From the NCBI RefSeq assembly GCF_023184515.1, contig NZ_JAAHBP010000007.1:248001-312000 (forward strand): 64,000 nucleotides of DNA, in the 5' to 3' direction. Of the stretch, positions 1-8,748 are shown in pieces. Below the pieces are notes generated by a model. The model did no database searches, was not told where the DNA came from, and worked only from the letters and a program-made list of their open reading frames with translations. The stretch's first letter is position 1. Each line of letters starts with the position of its first letter. The stretch is from Streptomyces sp. D2-8 (GTDB taxonomy: Bacteria > Actinomycetota > Actinomycetes > Streptomycetales > Streptomycetaceae). A program made the position numbers and the translations under genes.

Positions 1-1545
1 GTCGAAGCACATCATCAGGCCGAGCAGGGTGCCGAGCAGGATCGCGTTGCTGCCGGACAGGCCGTTCAGCCAGTCGGTCATGCCCTTCTGGGCCTCGGCG
101 ATGGGCTTGCCGATGACGACGAACATCAGGAACCCGACGATCGCCGAGGAGATCAGCGGGATCACCACCACGGGCATGATGCCGCGCAGCGCCGCCGGGA
201 CGTTCACCTTCTGGATCGCCATCACGACGCCACCGGCGATCAGACCGGCCGCCAGGCCGCCGAGGAAGCCTGCGTTGATGTTGAGCGCGATCATGCCGCC
301 GACGAACCCGGGGACGATACCGGGCCGGTCCACCATGCCGTAGGCGATGTAGCCGGCCAGTACCGGGACGAGGAAGCCGAAGGCCACGCCGCCGATCTGG
401 AAGAGCAGGGCCGCCCAGCTGTCGGCCTGCATCCACATGAAGTGGTCCATCACCGACGGGGCCTTGTCGACCTTGTAGCCGCCGATCGCGAACCCGAGGG
501 CGATCAGCAGACCGCCCGCGGCGACGAACGGCACCATGTAACTGACGCCGGACATCAGCCACTTGCGCAGCTTGGTGCCGTAGCCCTCGCCGGAGTCGCC
601 GGAGCGCTCCACGGGGGTTGCCGGGGCGGATCCGGAGGTGACCTCGCCGCGCGCGGCCTTCTCGCGGACCTCGGCGATGAGTTCGGCCGGGCGGTTGATG
701 CCCGCCTTCACACCGACGTCGACGGTGGGCTTGCCGGCGAACCGCTCCTTCTCCCGCACGGGCACGTCGTGGGCGAAGATCACGGCGTCCGCCGCGGCGA
801 TGACCTCCGGGGCGAGCCGGGTGAAACCGGCCGAGCCCTGGGGCTCGACGGTGACTTCGACGCCCGCCTCCCGGCCGGCGTTCTCCAGCGACTCGGCCGC
901 CATGTAGGTGTGGGCGATGCCGGTGGGGCAGGAGGTGACGGCGACGATGCGGAACGGACGCTCCTCGCCCCCAGTGGTGTCGCCCTCAGCGGTGTCGCTC
1001 TCAGCGGTGTCGCCGGCTTCGTCGGTGACCGTGGCGGCGGCGGGAGAGGCCGCTCCCGCCGACGCCACGGGGTCTTCGGTGCCCGCCGGTGCGGGTGCGT
1101 CCGGCTCGTCGCCGCGGATCAGGGCCGCCGCGGCCGGCGCGTCGCTCACCGCGCGCAGGGCGTCGGTGAACTCGCTGTTCATCAGCTGCCGGGCCAGCGA
1201 CGACAGGATCGTCAGATGGGCGTCGTCCGCGCCGGCCGGCGCGGCGATCAGGAAGATCAGGTCGGCGGGGCCGTCCGGGGCACCGAAGTCGATGCCGTCG
1301 GCGCTGCGTCCGAAGGCGAGCGTCGGCTCGGTGACGTGCTCGCTGCGGCAGTGCGGGATGCCGATGCCGCCGTCGAGGCCGGTCGGCATCTGGGCCTCGC
1401 GGGCGGCCACGTCGGCGAGGAAGCCGTCCAGGTCGGTCACCCGGCCCAGGGCCACCATGCGCTCGGCGAGGGCACGCGCCGCCGCTTCCTTGGTGTCGGC
1501 GGAGAGGTCGAGATCGACCAGTTCCGCCGTGATCATGTCGCTCAT
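1..1545 (-). CDS. fruA: PTS fructose transporter subunit IIABC (3' end beyond window)
   Basis: Membrane phosphotransferase that imports fructose and phosphorylates it to fructose-1-phosphate. The 515 visible residues run IIA, IIB, then the start of IIC. The IIA phosphorylation site is His65 in a GIGIPH motif (codon near 1351). The IIB active cysteine is about Cys206 in a CPTGIAHTY motif (near 928). Hydrophobic IIC segments follow to the window edge. The family is usually close to 700 residues, so roughly 180 are missing at the C-terminus. It starts at ATG 1545 after a GGAGCC-like site. It follows fruK and fruR on the same strand and supplies the substrate for FruK. Confidence 0.95.
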   Translation of the reverse strand, partial: MSDMITAELVDLDLSADTKEAAARALAERMVALGRVTDLDGFLADVAAREAQMPTGLDGGIGIPHCRSEHVTEPTLAFGRSADGIDFGAPDGPADLIFLIAAPAGADDAHLTILSSLARQLMNSEFTDALRAVSDAPAAAALIRGDEPDAPAPAGTEDPVASAGAASPAAATVTDEAGDTAESDTAEGDTTGGEERPFRIVAVTSCPTGIAHTYMAAESLENAGREAGVEVTVEPQGSAGFTRLAPEVIAAADAVIFAHDVPVREKERFAGKPTVDVGVKAGINRPAELIAEVREKAARGEVTSGSAPATPVERSGDSGEGYGTKLRKWLMSGVSYMVPFVAAGGLLIALGFAIGGYKVDKAPSVMDHFMWMQADSWAALLFQIGGVAFGFLVPVLAGYIAYGMVDRPGIVPGFVGGMIALNINAGFLGGLAAGLIAGGVVMAIQKVNVPAALRGIMPVVVIPLISSAIVGFLMFVVIGKPIAEAQKGMTDWLNGLSGSNAILLGTLLGLMMCFD

Positions 1546-1690
1546 CGCGGGCTCCTTAGCACGCGTATCGCCCGGTGGGAGGGGTGGGCGGGGAGGGGGA
1601 CGGGGGTGCGGTGGGGGGTGACGGGGGTGGAGGCGGCGGGTAACGGGGAGGCCCGCCGCTCGCGCGTCGGTCCGCGCTGCTCGTCGTAGG
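1546..1690. other. fruK-fruA intergenic region with a G-rich tract
   Basis: The 145 bp between fruK and fruA carry a strongly G-biased plus-strand stretch at about 1578-1652, with many runs of three to six G. I see no clear hairpin terminator. The tract could form quadruplex-like structure or simply be a biased spacer. No promoter is identifiable by eye. Confidence 0.5.
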
Positions 1691-2638
1691 TCATGACACC
1701 GGCTCCTTCAGCACACGGTCCGCCGGGACCTCGGACGTGACCGTCACCGCCGCCGGGTCCAGGTCACGCGGCGTCGGCATCACGCTGCCGGGCAGTTGGA
1801 CGGCCGCCGCGCCGTGGGCGACCGCGGAGGCCAGGGCCTCGGGGCCGTTGCCGCCGGCGATCAGGAACCCGGCGAGGGAGGAGTCGCCGGCGCCCACGTT
1901 GCTGCGGACGGCGGCCACGCGGGCGCTGCCGAACCAGGCGCCCTGGTCGGAGACGAGCAGCTGACCGTCGGCGCCGAGGCTGGCGAGGACGGCCCGGGCG
2001 CCCATCTCGCGCAGTTCCTCGGCGGCCTTGACGGCGTCGCCGACGGTGGCGAGGGGGCGGCCGACGGCCTCGGACAGTTCCTCGGCGTTCGGCTTGACCA
2101 CGTCGGGCCGCTCGCGCAGGGCCGCGAGCAGGGCGGGCCCCGAGGTGTCCAGGGCGATCCGCGCCCCGGCGGCGTGCGCGCGGGCGACCAGCTCGGCGTA
2201 CCAGGAGGGGGCGAGCCCGCGGGGGAGGCTGCCGCAGCAGGCGATCCAGGCGGCCTCGCGGGACTGCTGCCGCACGGTCTCCAGGAGCAGTTCCCGCTCG
2301 GCGCCGGACAGTTCGGGGCCGGGCGCGTTGATCTTCGTCAGGACGCCGTCGGACTCGGCGAGGGCGATGTTGGAGCGGGTGGCCCCGGCGACCGGTACGG
2401 GCGCGACCTCGATGCCCTGCTTGTCGAGCAGGTCGGCGACGAGGGCGCCCGGGGCGCCGCCCAGGGGCAGGACCGCCACCGTGCGCTGCCCCGCCGCGGC
2501 GACGGCACGCGAGACGTTCACGCCCTTGCCGCCCGGGTCCATCCGCTCGCCGGTGGCGCGGATGACCTCGCCGCGGTCGAGGGACGGCACCTCGTAGGTG
2601 CGGTCCAGGGACGGGTTGGGGGTGACGGTGAGGATCAT
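1691..2638 (-). CDS. fruK: 1-phosphofructokinase
   Basis: Cytosolic PfkB-family sugar kinase converting fructose-1-phosphate to fructose-1,6-bisphosphate with ATP. At 315 residues it has family length. The N-terminus has the MILTVTPNPSLDRTYEV type of start. A GGKGVNVSRA substrate-loop motif lies near residues 38-47, and NVGAGDSSLAGF near residue 248 carries the catalytic Asp in the PfkB signature. The start ATG overlaps the fruR stop by four bases (ATGA), so the two are translationally coupled. Together with fruR and fruA it makes the standard fructose operon. Confidence 0.96.
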   Translation of the reverse strand: MILTVTPNPSLDRTYEVPSLDRGEVIRATGERMDPGGKGVNVSRAVAAAGQRTVAVLPLGGAPGALVADLLDKQGIEVAPVPVAGATRSNIALAESDGVLTKINAPGPELSGAERELLLETVRQQSREAAWIACCGSLPRGLAPSWYAELVARAHAAGARIALDTSGPALLAALRERPDVVKPNAEELSEAVGRPLATVGDAVKAAEELREMGARAVLASLGADGQLLVSDQGAWFGSARVAAVRSNVGAGDSSLAGFLIAGGNGPEALASAVAHGAAAVQLPGSVMPTPRDLDPAAVTVTSEVPADRVLKEPVS

Positions 2639-3396
2639 GCGCGCACTACTTCCGTGCCGCCGCGCTCGATCGCGACGGCGTCTTCGGGGCTCAGCCCGCT
2701 GTCGGTGATCAGCAGGTCCACATCGCTCAGGTCGCCGAAGCGGGCGAAGTGCTCCTGGCCGTGCTTGGAGGAGTCGGCGAGCAGCACCACGCGGCGGGCG
2801 GCGGCGACGGCCGCGCGCTTCACGGCGGCCTCGGCGAGGTCGGGGGTGGTCAGGCCGTGCTCGGCGGAGAAGCCGTTGGCGGCCACGAACAGCACGTCGG
2901 CGCGGATCTCGCCGTACGCCCGCAGCGCCCAGGCGTCCACGGCAGCGCGCGTGCGGTGGCGTACGCGCCCTCCGATGAGGTGGAGCTGGATGCCGGGGTG
3001 GTCGGCGAGACGGGCCGCGATGGGGAGGCTGTGGGTGACGACGGTGAGGGATGCCTCCAGCGGGAGGGCGGCGGCCATCCGGGCCACCGTCGTCCCGGCG
3101 TCGAGGATCACCGTGCCCTCGACGGGCAGTTCCGCGAGGGCCGCCTTGGCGATGTTGTCCTTCTCGTCGGCGGCGGTCGTCTCGCGCTCGGCGAGGTCCG
3201 GCTCGAAGTCGAGGCGCCCGGCCGGGATGGCCCCGCCGTGCACCCGGCGGACCAGCCCGGCGCGGTCGAGGGCCTTCAGATCCCGGCGGATCGTCTCCGC
3301 CGTCACCTGGAACTCCTCGGCCAGCGACACGACATCCACTCGGCCGCCGTCACGGGCGAGCCGGAGGATCTCCTGCTGCCGCTCCGGTGCGTACAT
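2635..3396 (-). CDS. fruR: DeoR family transcriptional regulator of the fructose operon
   Basis: DNA-binding repressor, 253 residues. The N-terminal DeoR winged helix (about residues 5-57) contains the signature recognition segment VTAETIRRDLKALDRAGLVRRVHGGA. The C-terminal DeoR sensor domain (about 75-230) resembles sugar-phosphate isomerase folds that sense phosphosugars, in this family often fructose-1-phosphate. The start ATG at 3396 has a GGAGGTGAA ribosome site. It is first in the fruR-fruK-fruA operon, so autoregulation from the upstream region 3397-3500 is likely. The operator itself is not obvious. Confidence 0.9.
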   Translation of the reverse strand: MYAPERQQEILRLARDGGRVDVVSLAEEFQVTAETIRRDLKALDRAGLVRRVHGGAIPAGRLDFEPDLAERETTAADEKDNIAKAALAELPVEGTVILDAGTTVARMAAALPLEASLTVVTHSLPIAARLADHPGIQLHLIGGRVRHRTRAAVDAWALRAYGEIRADVLFVAANGFSAEHGLTTPDLAEAAVKRAAVAAARRVVLLADSSKHGQEHFARFGDLSDVDLLITDSGLSPEDAVAIERGGTEVVRA

Positions 3397-3506
3397 GTCC
3401 GTTCACCTCCGCCTCATGCCCGAACGTGTGGTTTCAGCGGGAGGCTACGCCGAGATTGCCGCAAAGTAAACAGGTTCGGACCCAGCCGGGCATGAGTAGA
3501 AACGCG

Positions 3507-3539
3507 AGCGGGCCCGGCACCCGAGGTGCCGAGCCCGCT
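3507..3539 (-). terminator. Terminator downstream of the MFS gene
   Basis: A 15-bp inverted repeat (3507-3521 with 3525-3539, one mismatch) closes on a CGA loop. It lies 36 bp past the MFS stop and ahead of fruR, so it probably ends the MFS transcript and isolates fruR. Confidence 0.8.
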
Positions 3540-3574
3540 GGAACCGCATCCGCCGCGGTCCGTTCGCGCCGTTC

Positions 3575-5083
3575 TCAGGAGGCCAGCGCCGGTTCCTGCT
3601 CCTCCAACGCCGCCTGCTCCCCCTCCACATGCTGCGCGGGCCGCTTCGGCAGCGCGAACATCAGCAGGAAGATGGCGCCCATCACCGCGGCGACCCAGCC
3701 GAGCGCGTTCTGGAAGGCGTCCGCGAAGGCCGGACCGACCTGCTCCGGCCGCAGATGGTCGGAGATCGTGCCGAAGAACACCACCGACACCAGCCCCAGA
3801 CCCAGCGCGTTGCCCATCTGCTGCACGGTGTTGATCAGCCCCGACGCCGAACCGGCGTGCTCGCGCGGCACCTCCGAGAGGACCGCGTCGGTCAGCGGCG
3901 CGACGATCAGGCCCATGCCCACGCCCATCACGACGAGCGGGAGGGCCATCTGCCAGGGAGCTATGGCGAGGCCGTAGTGCCCGGACTCCCAGATGTAGAG
4001 CAGCACCCCGGCCGCCATCACGAGCGCGCCCGCCTGGAGCACCCTGCGCCCGAAGCGCGGGACCAGCATCTGCACCGACATCCCGGCGGCCGCGGACACG
4101 GCGATCGAGAACGGCACCCCGGTCAGCCCGGCCTTCAGCGGGCTCCAGCCCAGCCCGAACTGCATGTACAGCGTCCACACCAGGAAGAACACTCCGAGCG
4201 CGACCCCGAAGACGGTCTGCACGGCGATGCCCGCCGCAAAGCTCTTGACCCTGAACAGGGACAGCTCGATCAACGGGGAGCCGTCCCGGGAGGCCTTCCG
4301 CTTCTCGTACGCCACCAGCGCGGCGAGGACGACGAGCGAGCCGGCCATCGAGAGGTACCCCCACACCGGCCAGTCCAGCTCACGACCGCGAATGAGCGGA
4401 TAGAGCAGCATCAGCAGGCCCAGCGTCACGAGCGCGACACCCACCAGGTCCAGCTTCAGAGCGCGCGGCGCCTTGGACTCGCTGATGAAGCGGCTGCCGA
4501 GGACCAGCCCGGCGACACCCACGGGCAGGTTGATCAGGAAGATCGACCGCCACCCCCAGCCGAACAGGTCCCACTCGGTCAGCAGCGCGCCGAGCAGCGG
4601 ACCGGACACGGCCCCGAGACCGACGACCGCGCCGAACAGCCCGAACACCTTGCCCCGCTCGTGCGCCGGGAAGGTCGCGTGCACGATCGACAGCACCTGC
4701 GGCACCATCAGCGCCGCCATGCCGCCCTGCAGGAACCGCGAGGCGACCAGCATCTCCGGGTTCACCGCGAGACCGCACAGCGCGGAGGCCACCGTGAAAC
4801 CGCCGATGCCGACGAGGAAGATCCGCTTGCGGCCGTGGATGTCGCCGAGCCGTCCGCCGGTGATCAGACCGGCGGCGAAGGCGAGGGCGTAACCGGCGGT
4901 GATCCACTGGATCTGGCTGAAGGACGCGCCCGCCTCCCGCTGGATCGACGGGATGGCGATGTTGACGATCGTCACGTCGACGAGGTCCATGAAGGCCGCG
5001 GTCATCACGATCGCGAGGGCGAACCAGCGTCGGCGGTCGGTCCCGCGGCCCGCCGTGCCGAGGGTGGTGTCGGTGGAGTTCAT
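3575..5083 (-). CDS. MFS drug exporter, DHA2 (14-TM) type
   Basis: Proton-driven multidrug efflux protein in the inner membrane, 502 residues, the usual DHA2/QacA length. The first helix carries the DHA2 hallmark DVTIVNIAIPSIQ (about residues 36-48). Motif A (GDIHGRKR) follows helix 2, and about 14 hydrophobic segments are visible. The C-terminal 25 residues are charged and cytosolic. It is transcribed divergently from a WYL-type regulator across a 62-bp gap containing an imperfect palindrome, so that regulator probably controls it. The substrate is not predictable. Confidence 0.9.
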   Translation of the reverse strand: MNSTDTTLGTAGRGTDRRRWFALAIVMTAAFMDLVDVTIVNIAIPSIQREAGASFSQIQWITAGYALAFAAGLITGGRLGDIHGRKRIFLVGIGGFTVASALCGLAVNPEMLVASRFLQGGMAALMVPQVLSIVHATFPAHERGKVFGLFGAVVGLGAVSGPLLGALLTEWDLFGWGWRSIFLINLPVGVAGLVLGSRFISESKAPRALKLDLVGVALVTLGLLMLLYPLIRGRELDWPVWGYLSMAGSLVVLAALVAYEKRKASRDGSPLIELSLFRVKSFAAGIAVQTVFGVALGVFFLVWTLYMQFGLGWSPLKAGLTGVPFSIAVSAAAGMSVQMLVPRFGRRVLQAGALVMAAGVLLYIWESGHYGLAIAPWQMALPLVVMGVGMGLIVAPLTDAVLSEVPREHAGSASGLINTVQQMGNALGLGLVSVVFFGTISDHLRPEQVGPAFADAFQNALGWVAAVMGAIFLLMFALPKRPAQHVEGEQAALEEQEPALAS

Positions 5084-5104
5084 GCTTCGAAGTTAGACCC
5101 TCAT

Positions 5105-5123
5105 TAGGTCAGAACATGTCCTA
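5105..5123. promoter_or_regulatory. Putative operator between MFS and WYL regulator genes
   Basis: An imperfect 19-bp palindrome (TAGGTC, 7-bp spacer, GTCCTA) lies in the short divergent intergenic region. Position and symmetry suggest the binding site of the adjacent YafY/WYL-type regulator. No other evidence. Confidence 0.4.
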
Positions 5124-5145
5124 GTGGTGAGGCATCCTCGTCGGT

Positions 5146-6130
5146 ATGACGACGGACACTCCGGCCCGGCTGCTGACGCTCCTCTCCCTCCTCCAGACGC
5201 CCCGCGAATGGCCCGGCGGCGAGCTCGCCGGCCGGCTCGGGGTCTCCCGCCGCACGGTCCGTCGGGACATCGACCGGCTGCGCGAGCTGGGCTACCCCGT
5301 GCAGGCGACCAAGGGCGCCGACGGCGGCTACCGGCTGGTCGCCGGCAAGGCCATGCCGCCGCTCGTGCTCGACGACGAGGAGGCCGTGGCCATCGCGGTC
5401 GGGCTGCGCGCCGGGGCCGGGCACGCGGTGGAGGGCCTGGACGAGGCGTCGGTGCGGGCGCTGGCCAAACTTGGAGCAGGTCCTGCCGGGCCGGCTGCGC
5501 CACCGCGTGACCACCCTCCAGGCCGCCACCACACCACTGACCAGCGGGGACGGGCCGAGCATCGCACCCGAGACCCTGACCGTCATGGCCTCGACGGTGG
5601 CCGGGCACGAGCGGCTGCGGTTCGCCTACCGGGCCGCGGACGGCACCGAGTCGCGGCGCCTGACGGAGCCGTTCCGGCTGGTGTCGACGGGCCGCCGCTG
5701 GTACCTCGTGGCGTACGACATCGACCGGGACGACTGGCGCACGTTCCGCGTCGACCGGGTCAGCGAGCCGTTCGCCACCGGGGCCCGGTTCGTGCCGCGT
5801 GAGCTGCCGACGGGGAGCGCGGCGGAGTACCTGCGGCGGTCGATGCAACGGCAGCAGCCGTCCTACGACTTCGAGGTCACGTTCGCCGCACCGGCCGACT
5901 TCGTCGCCGCCCGGGTGCCCAAGTGGCTGGGCACGCCGGAGCCGTTGGACGAAGGCAGCTGCCGGCTGCGGGGATCCGTCGGGGACGCGGTGCAGTGGGT
6001 GGCGTTCCGGCTGGCGATGCTGGAGTGCGACTTCGTGGTGCACGAGCCCGAGCAACTGGTGACGGCCGTGCGGGAGTTGGGGGCGCGGTTGAGCAGAGCG
6101 GCCGGCGGACGGGACGCCGGCGGGGCGTGA
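5146..6130 (+). pseudogene. YafY/WYL-domain regulator interrupted by a one-base frameshift
   Basis: An HTH_11 winged helix (residues about 5-55, with SRRTVRRDIDRLRELGYPV) begins in one frame and the WYL sensor domain (RLRFAYRAADGTESRR, then a C-terminal WCX region) continues in another. The break is at 5471-5472. Dropping one T of the TT there gives the expected join LAKLEQVLPGRL and a regulator of about 327 residues. So either the gene is freshly broken, or this is a sequencing error. WYL proteins often regulate neighbouring transporters, here the divergent MFS pump. All other domain features look intact. Confidence 0.85.
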
Positions 6131-6139
6131 GCCGTCGCG

Positions 6140-7120
6140 TCACGCGCCCCACGGGAAGTCCCGCAGCGCGGCGAGATTCCGCAGCGCGAGTTCCGCCGGA
6201 CCGTCCGGGCCCTCGACAGGCCCGTCCCCCGCGGCCCAGGCCTCCAGGGCGGCACGCACGGCGGCACTCGCGACCGCGGCGGCGAAGCGCAGCTCAGGGT
6301 CTGCCGCGCGGGGCAGGGCAGGGGCTGCTGCGCAGGGCAGAGCAGAGGCTGCGGCGGGGGCCGGGGCAGGGGGCGCGGCGGAGGCCGGGGCTGGGGGCGC
6401 CCCGGAGACCGGACCAGCGGTCCCGGCGGAGGCCGCGCCAGGAGTCGCCCCGGAGACCGGACCAGCGGTCCCGGCGGAGGCCGCGCCAGGAGTCGCCCCG
6501 GAGGCCGGACCAGCAGTCCCGGCGGAGACCGGACCAGCAGTCCCGGCGGAGACCGGACCAGCGGTCCCGGCGGAGGCCGCGCCAGCAGCGGCGGCAACGT
6601 TGTCGCCGCACTCCGGCGCCGCAGGCACCCCGGGAGTCCCGGACGCCCCGGCACGTGTCACCCGTTCCGCCAGCACCTCCCCCAGCAGCCGCTCGGACGC
6701 CTGGCACACCTCCGCCCACACCCTGCGCAGGGACGGGGTCGCCTCGGCCAGGCGCAGGAGCGCGCGGACCCACTCCCAGGAGGACGCCGAGACGCCGACG
6801 CCCGGGGTGAGGGTGTGGCGCACCCCCTCCTCCAGGGCTTGGATCACACCGACGTCGGCGGGAGCGGCACGCACCGCCTCCGCCCAGCGCTGGGCGCCGG
6901 CCGCGTAGAGCGGGGCGACGGCTTCTTCCTTGGTGGCGAAGTACCGGTAGAAGGTGCGCGGGGCGACACCGGCTGCCTGGGCGATGTCCTCCGCGCGCGT
7001 GGCGCGCAGGCCGCGCCGTACGAAGAGGCCGGCCGCCGCCCGGGCGATCTCCATACGTGTCTCGGCCTTCCGCCGCTCGGTCAGCGAGGGCGAAGGCGGG
7101 GTCGGGGTGGTGCTGCTCAC
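6140..7120 (-). CDS. TetR family regulator with a repetitive C-terminal insert
   Basis: Repressor of about 326 residues. The N-terminal TetR helix-turn-helix (IAQAAGVAPRTFYRYFATKEE) is canonical. The ligand domain is interrupted by about 100 residues of Ala/Gly/Pro/Thr/Ser repeats (SAGTAGPV units). The protein ends in a normal-looking helix containing the PELRFAAAVASAAVRAAL segment. Start at GTG 7120 is a judgement; an upstream in-frame GTG at 7147 adds nine residues. It converges on the broken WYL gene and sits downstream of hrdD on the same strand. The position corresponds to what I recall as SCO3201, a TetR protein reported to affect development when overexpressed; that link is from memory. 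Confidence 0.85.
   Translation of the reverse strand: MSSTTPTPPSPSLTERRKAETRMEIARAAAGLFVRRGLRATRAEDIAQAAGVAPRTFYRYFATKEEAVAPLYAAGAQRWAEAVRAAPADVGVIQALEEGVRHTLTPGVGVSASSWEWVRALLRLAEATPSLRRVWAEVCQASERLLGEVLAERVTRAGASGTPGVPAAPECGDNVAAAAGAASAGTAGPVSAGTAGPVSAGTAGPASGATPGAASAGTAGPVSGATPGAASAGTAGPVSGAPPAPASAAPPAPAPAAASALPCAAAPALPRAADPELRFAAAVASAAVRAALEAWAAGDGPVEGPDGPAELALRNLAALRDFPWGA
6400..6595. repeat. In-frame tandem repeats within the TetR gene
   Basis: Roughly 200 bp of near-identical units of about 27 and 54 bp, built on GACCGGACCAGCGGTCCCGG. They encode SAGTAGPV- and GATPGAA-type peptide repeats. The unit length is a multiple of three, so copy-number change keeps the frame. Confidence 0.85.
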
Positions 7121-7258
7121 GCCCGGCAGGCTATGCCTATGTGACACAATCTGCCATCTGGCGGGCCACCCCGTGGTTCAGGTACGGGGTGACCCGCCCT
7201 CCAGCACCACACCCACTCCTCGGCCGGCTTCCGGCGAAGGCGGGCCGGACAGTTGAGA

Positions 7259-7300
7259 GCCGGGCTCCGGCGTCCGGGGGGAAGGACGCCGAAGCCCGGC
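7259..7300 (-). terminator. Terminator for hrdD
   Basis: A 17-bp stem with a single mismatch (7259-7275 with 7284-7300) and a G-rich loop. It is about 255 bp past the hrdD stop. The interval 7301-7555 otherwise shows no gene. Confidence 0.65.
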
Positions 7301-7555
7301 CTCGGGGGAAGTCCCGGCGCCGGGGGGAGTGCGACGGGACTTGGCTGTTGGGGTTCAGGGGGCGTGGCCCCGGGCCCGAACTGGTGGACCCAGAAGTCTT
7401 GTTCCCTCAGTCCGCGGATTGAAGCGGCGTTACAACGCCATGTTTGCGCGGTCTTTCGCCACCCGGCGTACGCGGTGACCCCCGGGCGCACTGGGTCCGT
7501 CACCCACCGGCCGTGGGAGGCGGGCCGTCCGCCCGGAGGCTCACCGTCACACGTG

Positions 7556-8554
7556 TCACGCCGCCGCGTCGAATCCGGTGCTGCGGGCCAGCTTCTTCAG
7601 CTCCAGCAGCGCGTGCTTCTCGATCTGCCGGATGCGCTCGCGGGTCAGGCCGTGCTCCTTGCCGACCTCGGTCAGCGTGCGCTCCCGGCCGTCCTCGATG
7701 CCGTAGCGCATCTTGATGATCGACGCCGTGCGCTGGTCGAGCCGGCCGATCAGGTCGTCGAGCTCCTCGCTGCGCAGCAGCGTGAGCACCGACTGCTCGG
7801 GCGACACCGCCGAGGTGTCCTCCAGGAGGTCGCCGAACTGGGTCTCGCCCTCGTCGTCGACCGACATGTTCAGCGAGACCGGGTCGCGGGCCCAGTCCAG
7901 GACGTCGGTGACGCGCTCCGGGGTCGAGCCGAGCTCGGCCGCGATCTCCGTGGGCTCCGGGTCCCGGCCGTGCTCGCGGTTGAACTCGCGCTGCACACGG
8001 CGGATCCGGCCGAGCTCCTCCACGAGGTGGACGGGCAGGCGGATCGTACGGGACTGGTCCGCTATCGACCGCGTGATGGCCTGGCGGATCCACCACGTCG
8101 CATACGTGGAGAACTTGAAGCCCTTGCGGTAGTCGAACTTCTCGACCGCGCGCACCAGGCCGGCGTTGCCCTCCTGGATCAGGTCCAGCAGCGGCAGACC
8201 GCTGCGGGGGTAGCGGCGGGCGACCGCGACGACCAGGCGCAGGTTGGAGCGGATGAAGACATCCTTGGCCCGCTCGCTCTCGTCGACCAGGGCCTGCAGC
8301 TCCTCGGGCGAGGCCTCGGCCTTGTTCTCCTCCAGGCCGTCGAGGATCTGCTGCGCGAACACACCCGCTTCGATGATCTGGGACAGCTCGACCTCCTTGG
8401 CGGCGTCGAGCAGCGGTGTACGCGCGATCTCGTCGAGGTACATGCCGACCAGGTCGCGGTCGGCGATCTCGCCGCCATGGGCGCGAACACTGCTTGCCGC
8501 GTCGGCCGTCTCGCCGGTGGCGGACTGACGACGGGCGACGGCACGGGTTGCCAT
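7556..8554 (-). CDS. hrdD: Group 2 RNA polymerase sigma factor HrdD
   Basis: Sigma-70 family promoter-recognition subunit, 332 residues, matching the HrdD length. Region 1.2 (DLVGMYLDEIARTPLL) is at about residues 33-48. Region 2 (NLRLVVAVARRYPRSGLPLLDLIQEG, KFDYRKGFKFSTYATWWIRQAI) is at about 105-165. Region 3 and then region 4 (RTLTEVGKEHGLTRERIRQIE) close the protein. The long region 1.1 of the essential HrdB is absent, as expected for a dispensable group 2 sigma. The start ATG follows AAGGGAGC. Flanked downstream by a TetR regulator and divergently by an acetyltransferase. Confidence 0.94.
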   Translation of the reverse strand: MATRAVARRQSATGETADAASSVRAHGGEIADRDLVGMYLDEIARTPLLDAAKEVELSQIIEAGVFAQQILDGLEENKAEASPEELQALVDESERAKDVFIRSNLRLVVAVARRYPRSGLPLLDLIQEGNAGLVRAVEKFDYRKGFKFSTYATWWIRQAITRSIADQSRTIRLPVHLVEELGRIRRVQREFNREHGRDPEPTEIAAELGSTPERVTDVLDWARDPVSLNMSVDDEGETQFGDLLEDTSAVSPEQSVLTLLRSEELDDLIGRLDQRTASIIKMRYGIEDGRERTLTEVGKEHGLTRERIRQIEKHALLELKKLARSTGFDAAA

Positions 8555-8748
8555 GCGAGCTCCCTTGCGATGGTGAGGTCAGCGGGTGGTCCTTCGGACG
8601 CGGGGCTCCGTCTTCCGGGACTCTCCGGACTCTCCTCGGGTGCCCTGCATCCGATGGAAACAACGACTGGAATCAGGACAGAATTCCCAACCCGGCCCCC
8701 GATTTTTCTGATCATGCAGTACCCTGTCCGGCCACACAGGGAGGCGCG

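Noticed and set aside
6400..6595. Possible CRISPR-like repeats
   Set aside because: Units are contiguous without unique spacers and are in frame with the TetR protein; they are coding tandem repeats.
8416..8748. N-terminal extension of the GNAT frame
   Set aside because: It runs antisense to hrdD; the GNAT fold and a ribosome site begin at 8749.
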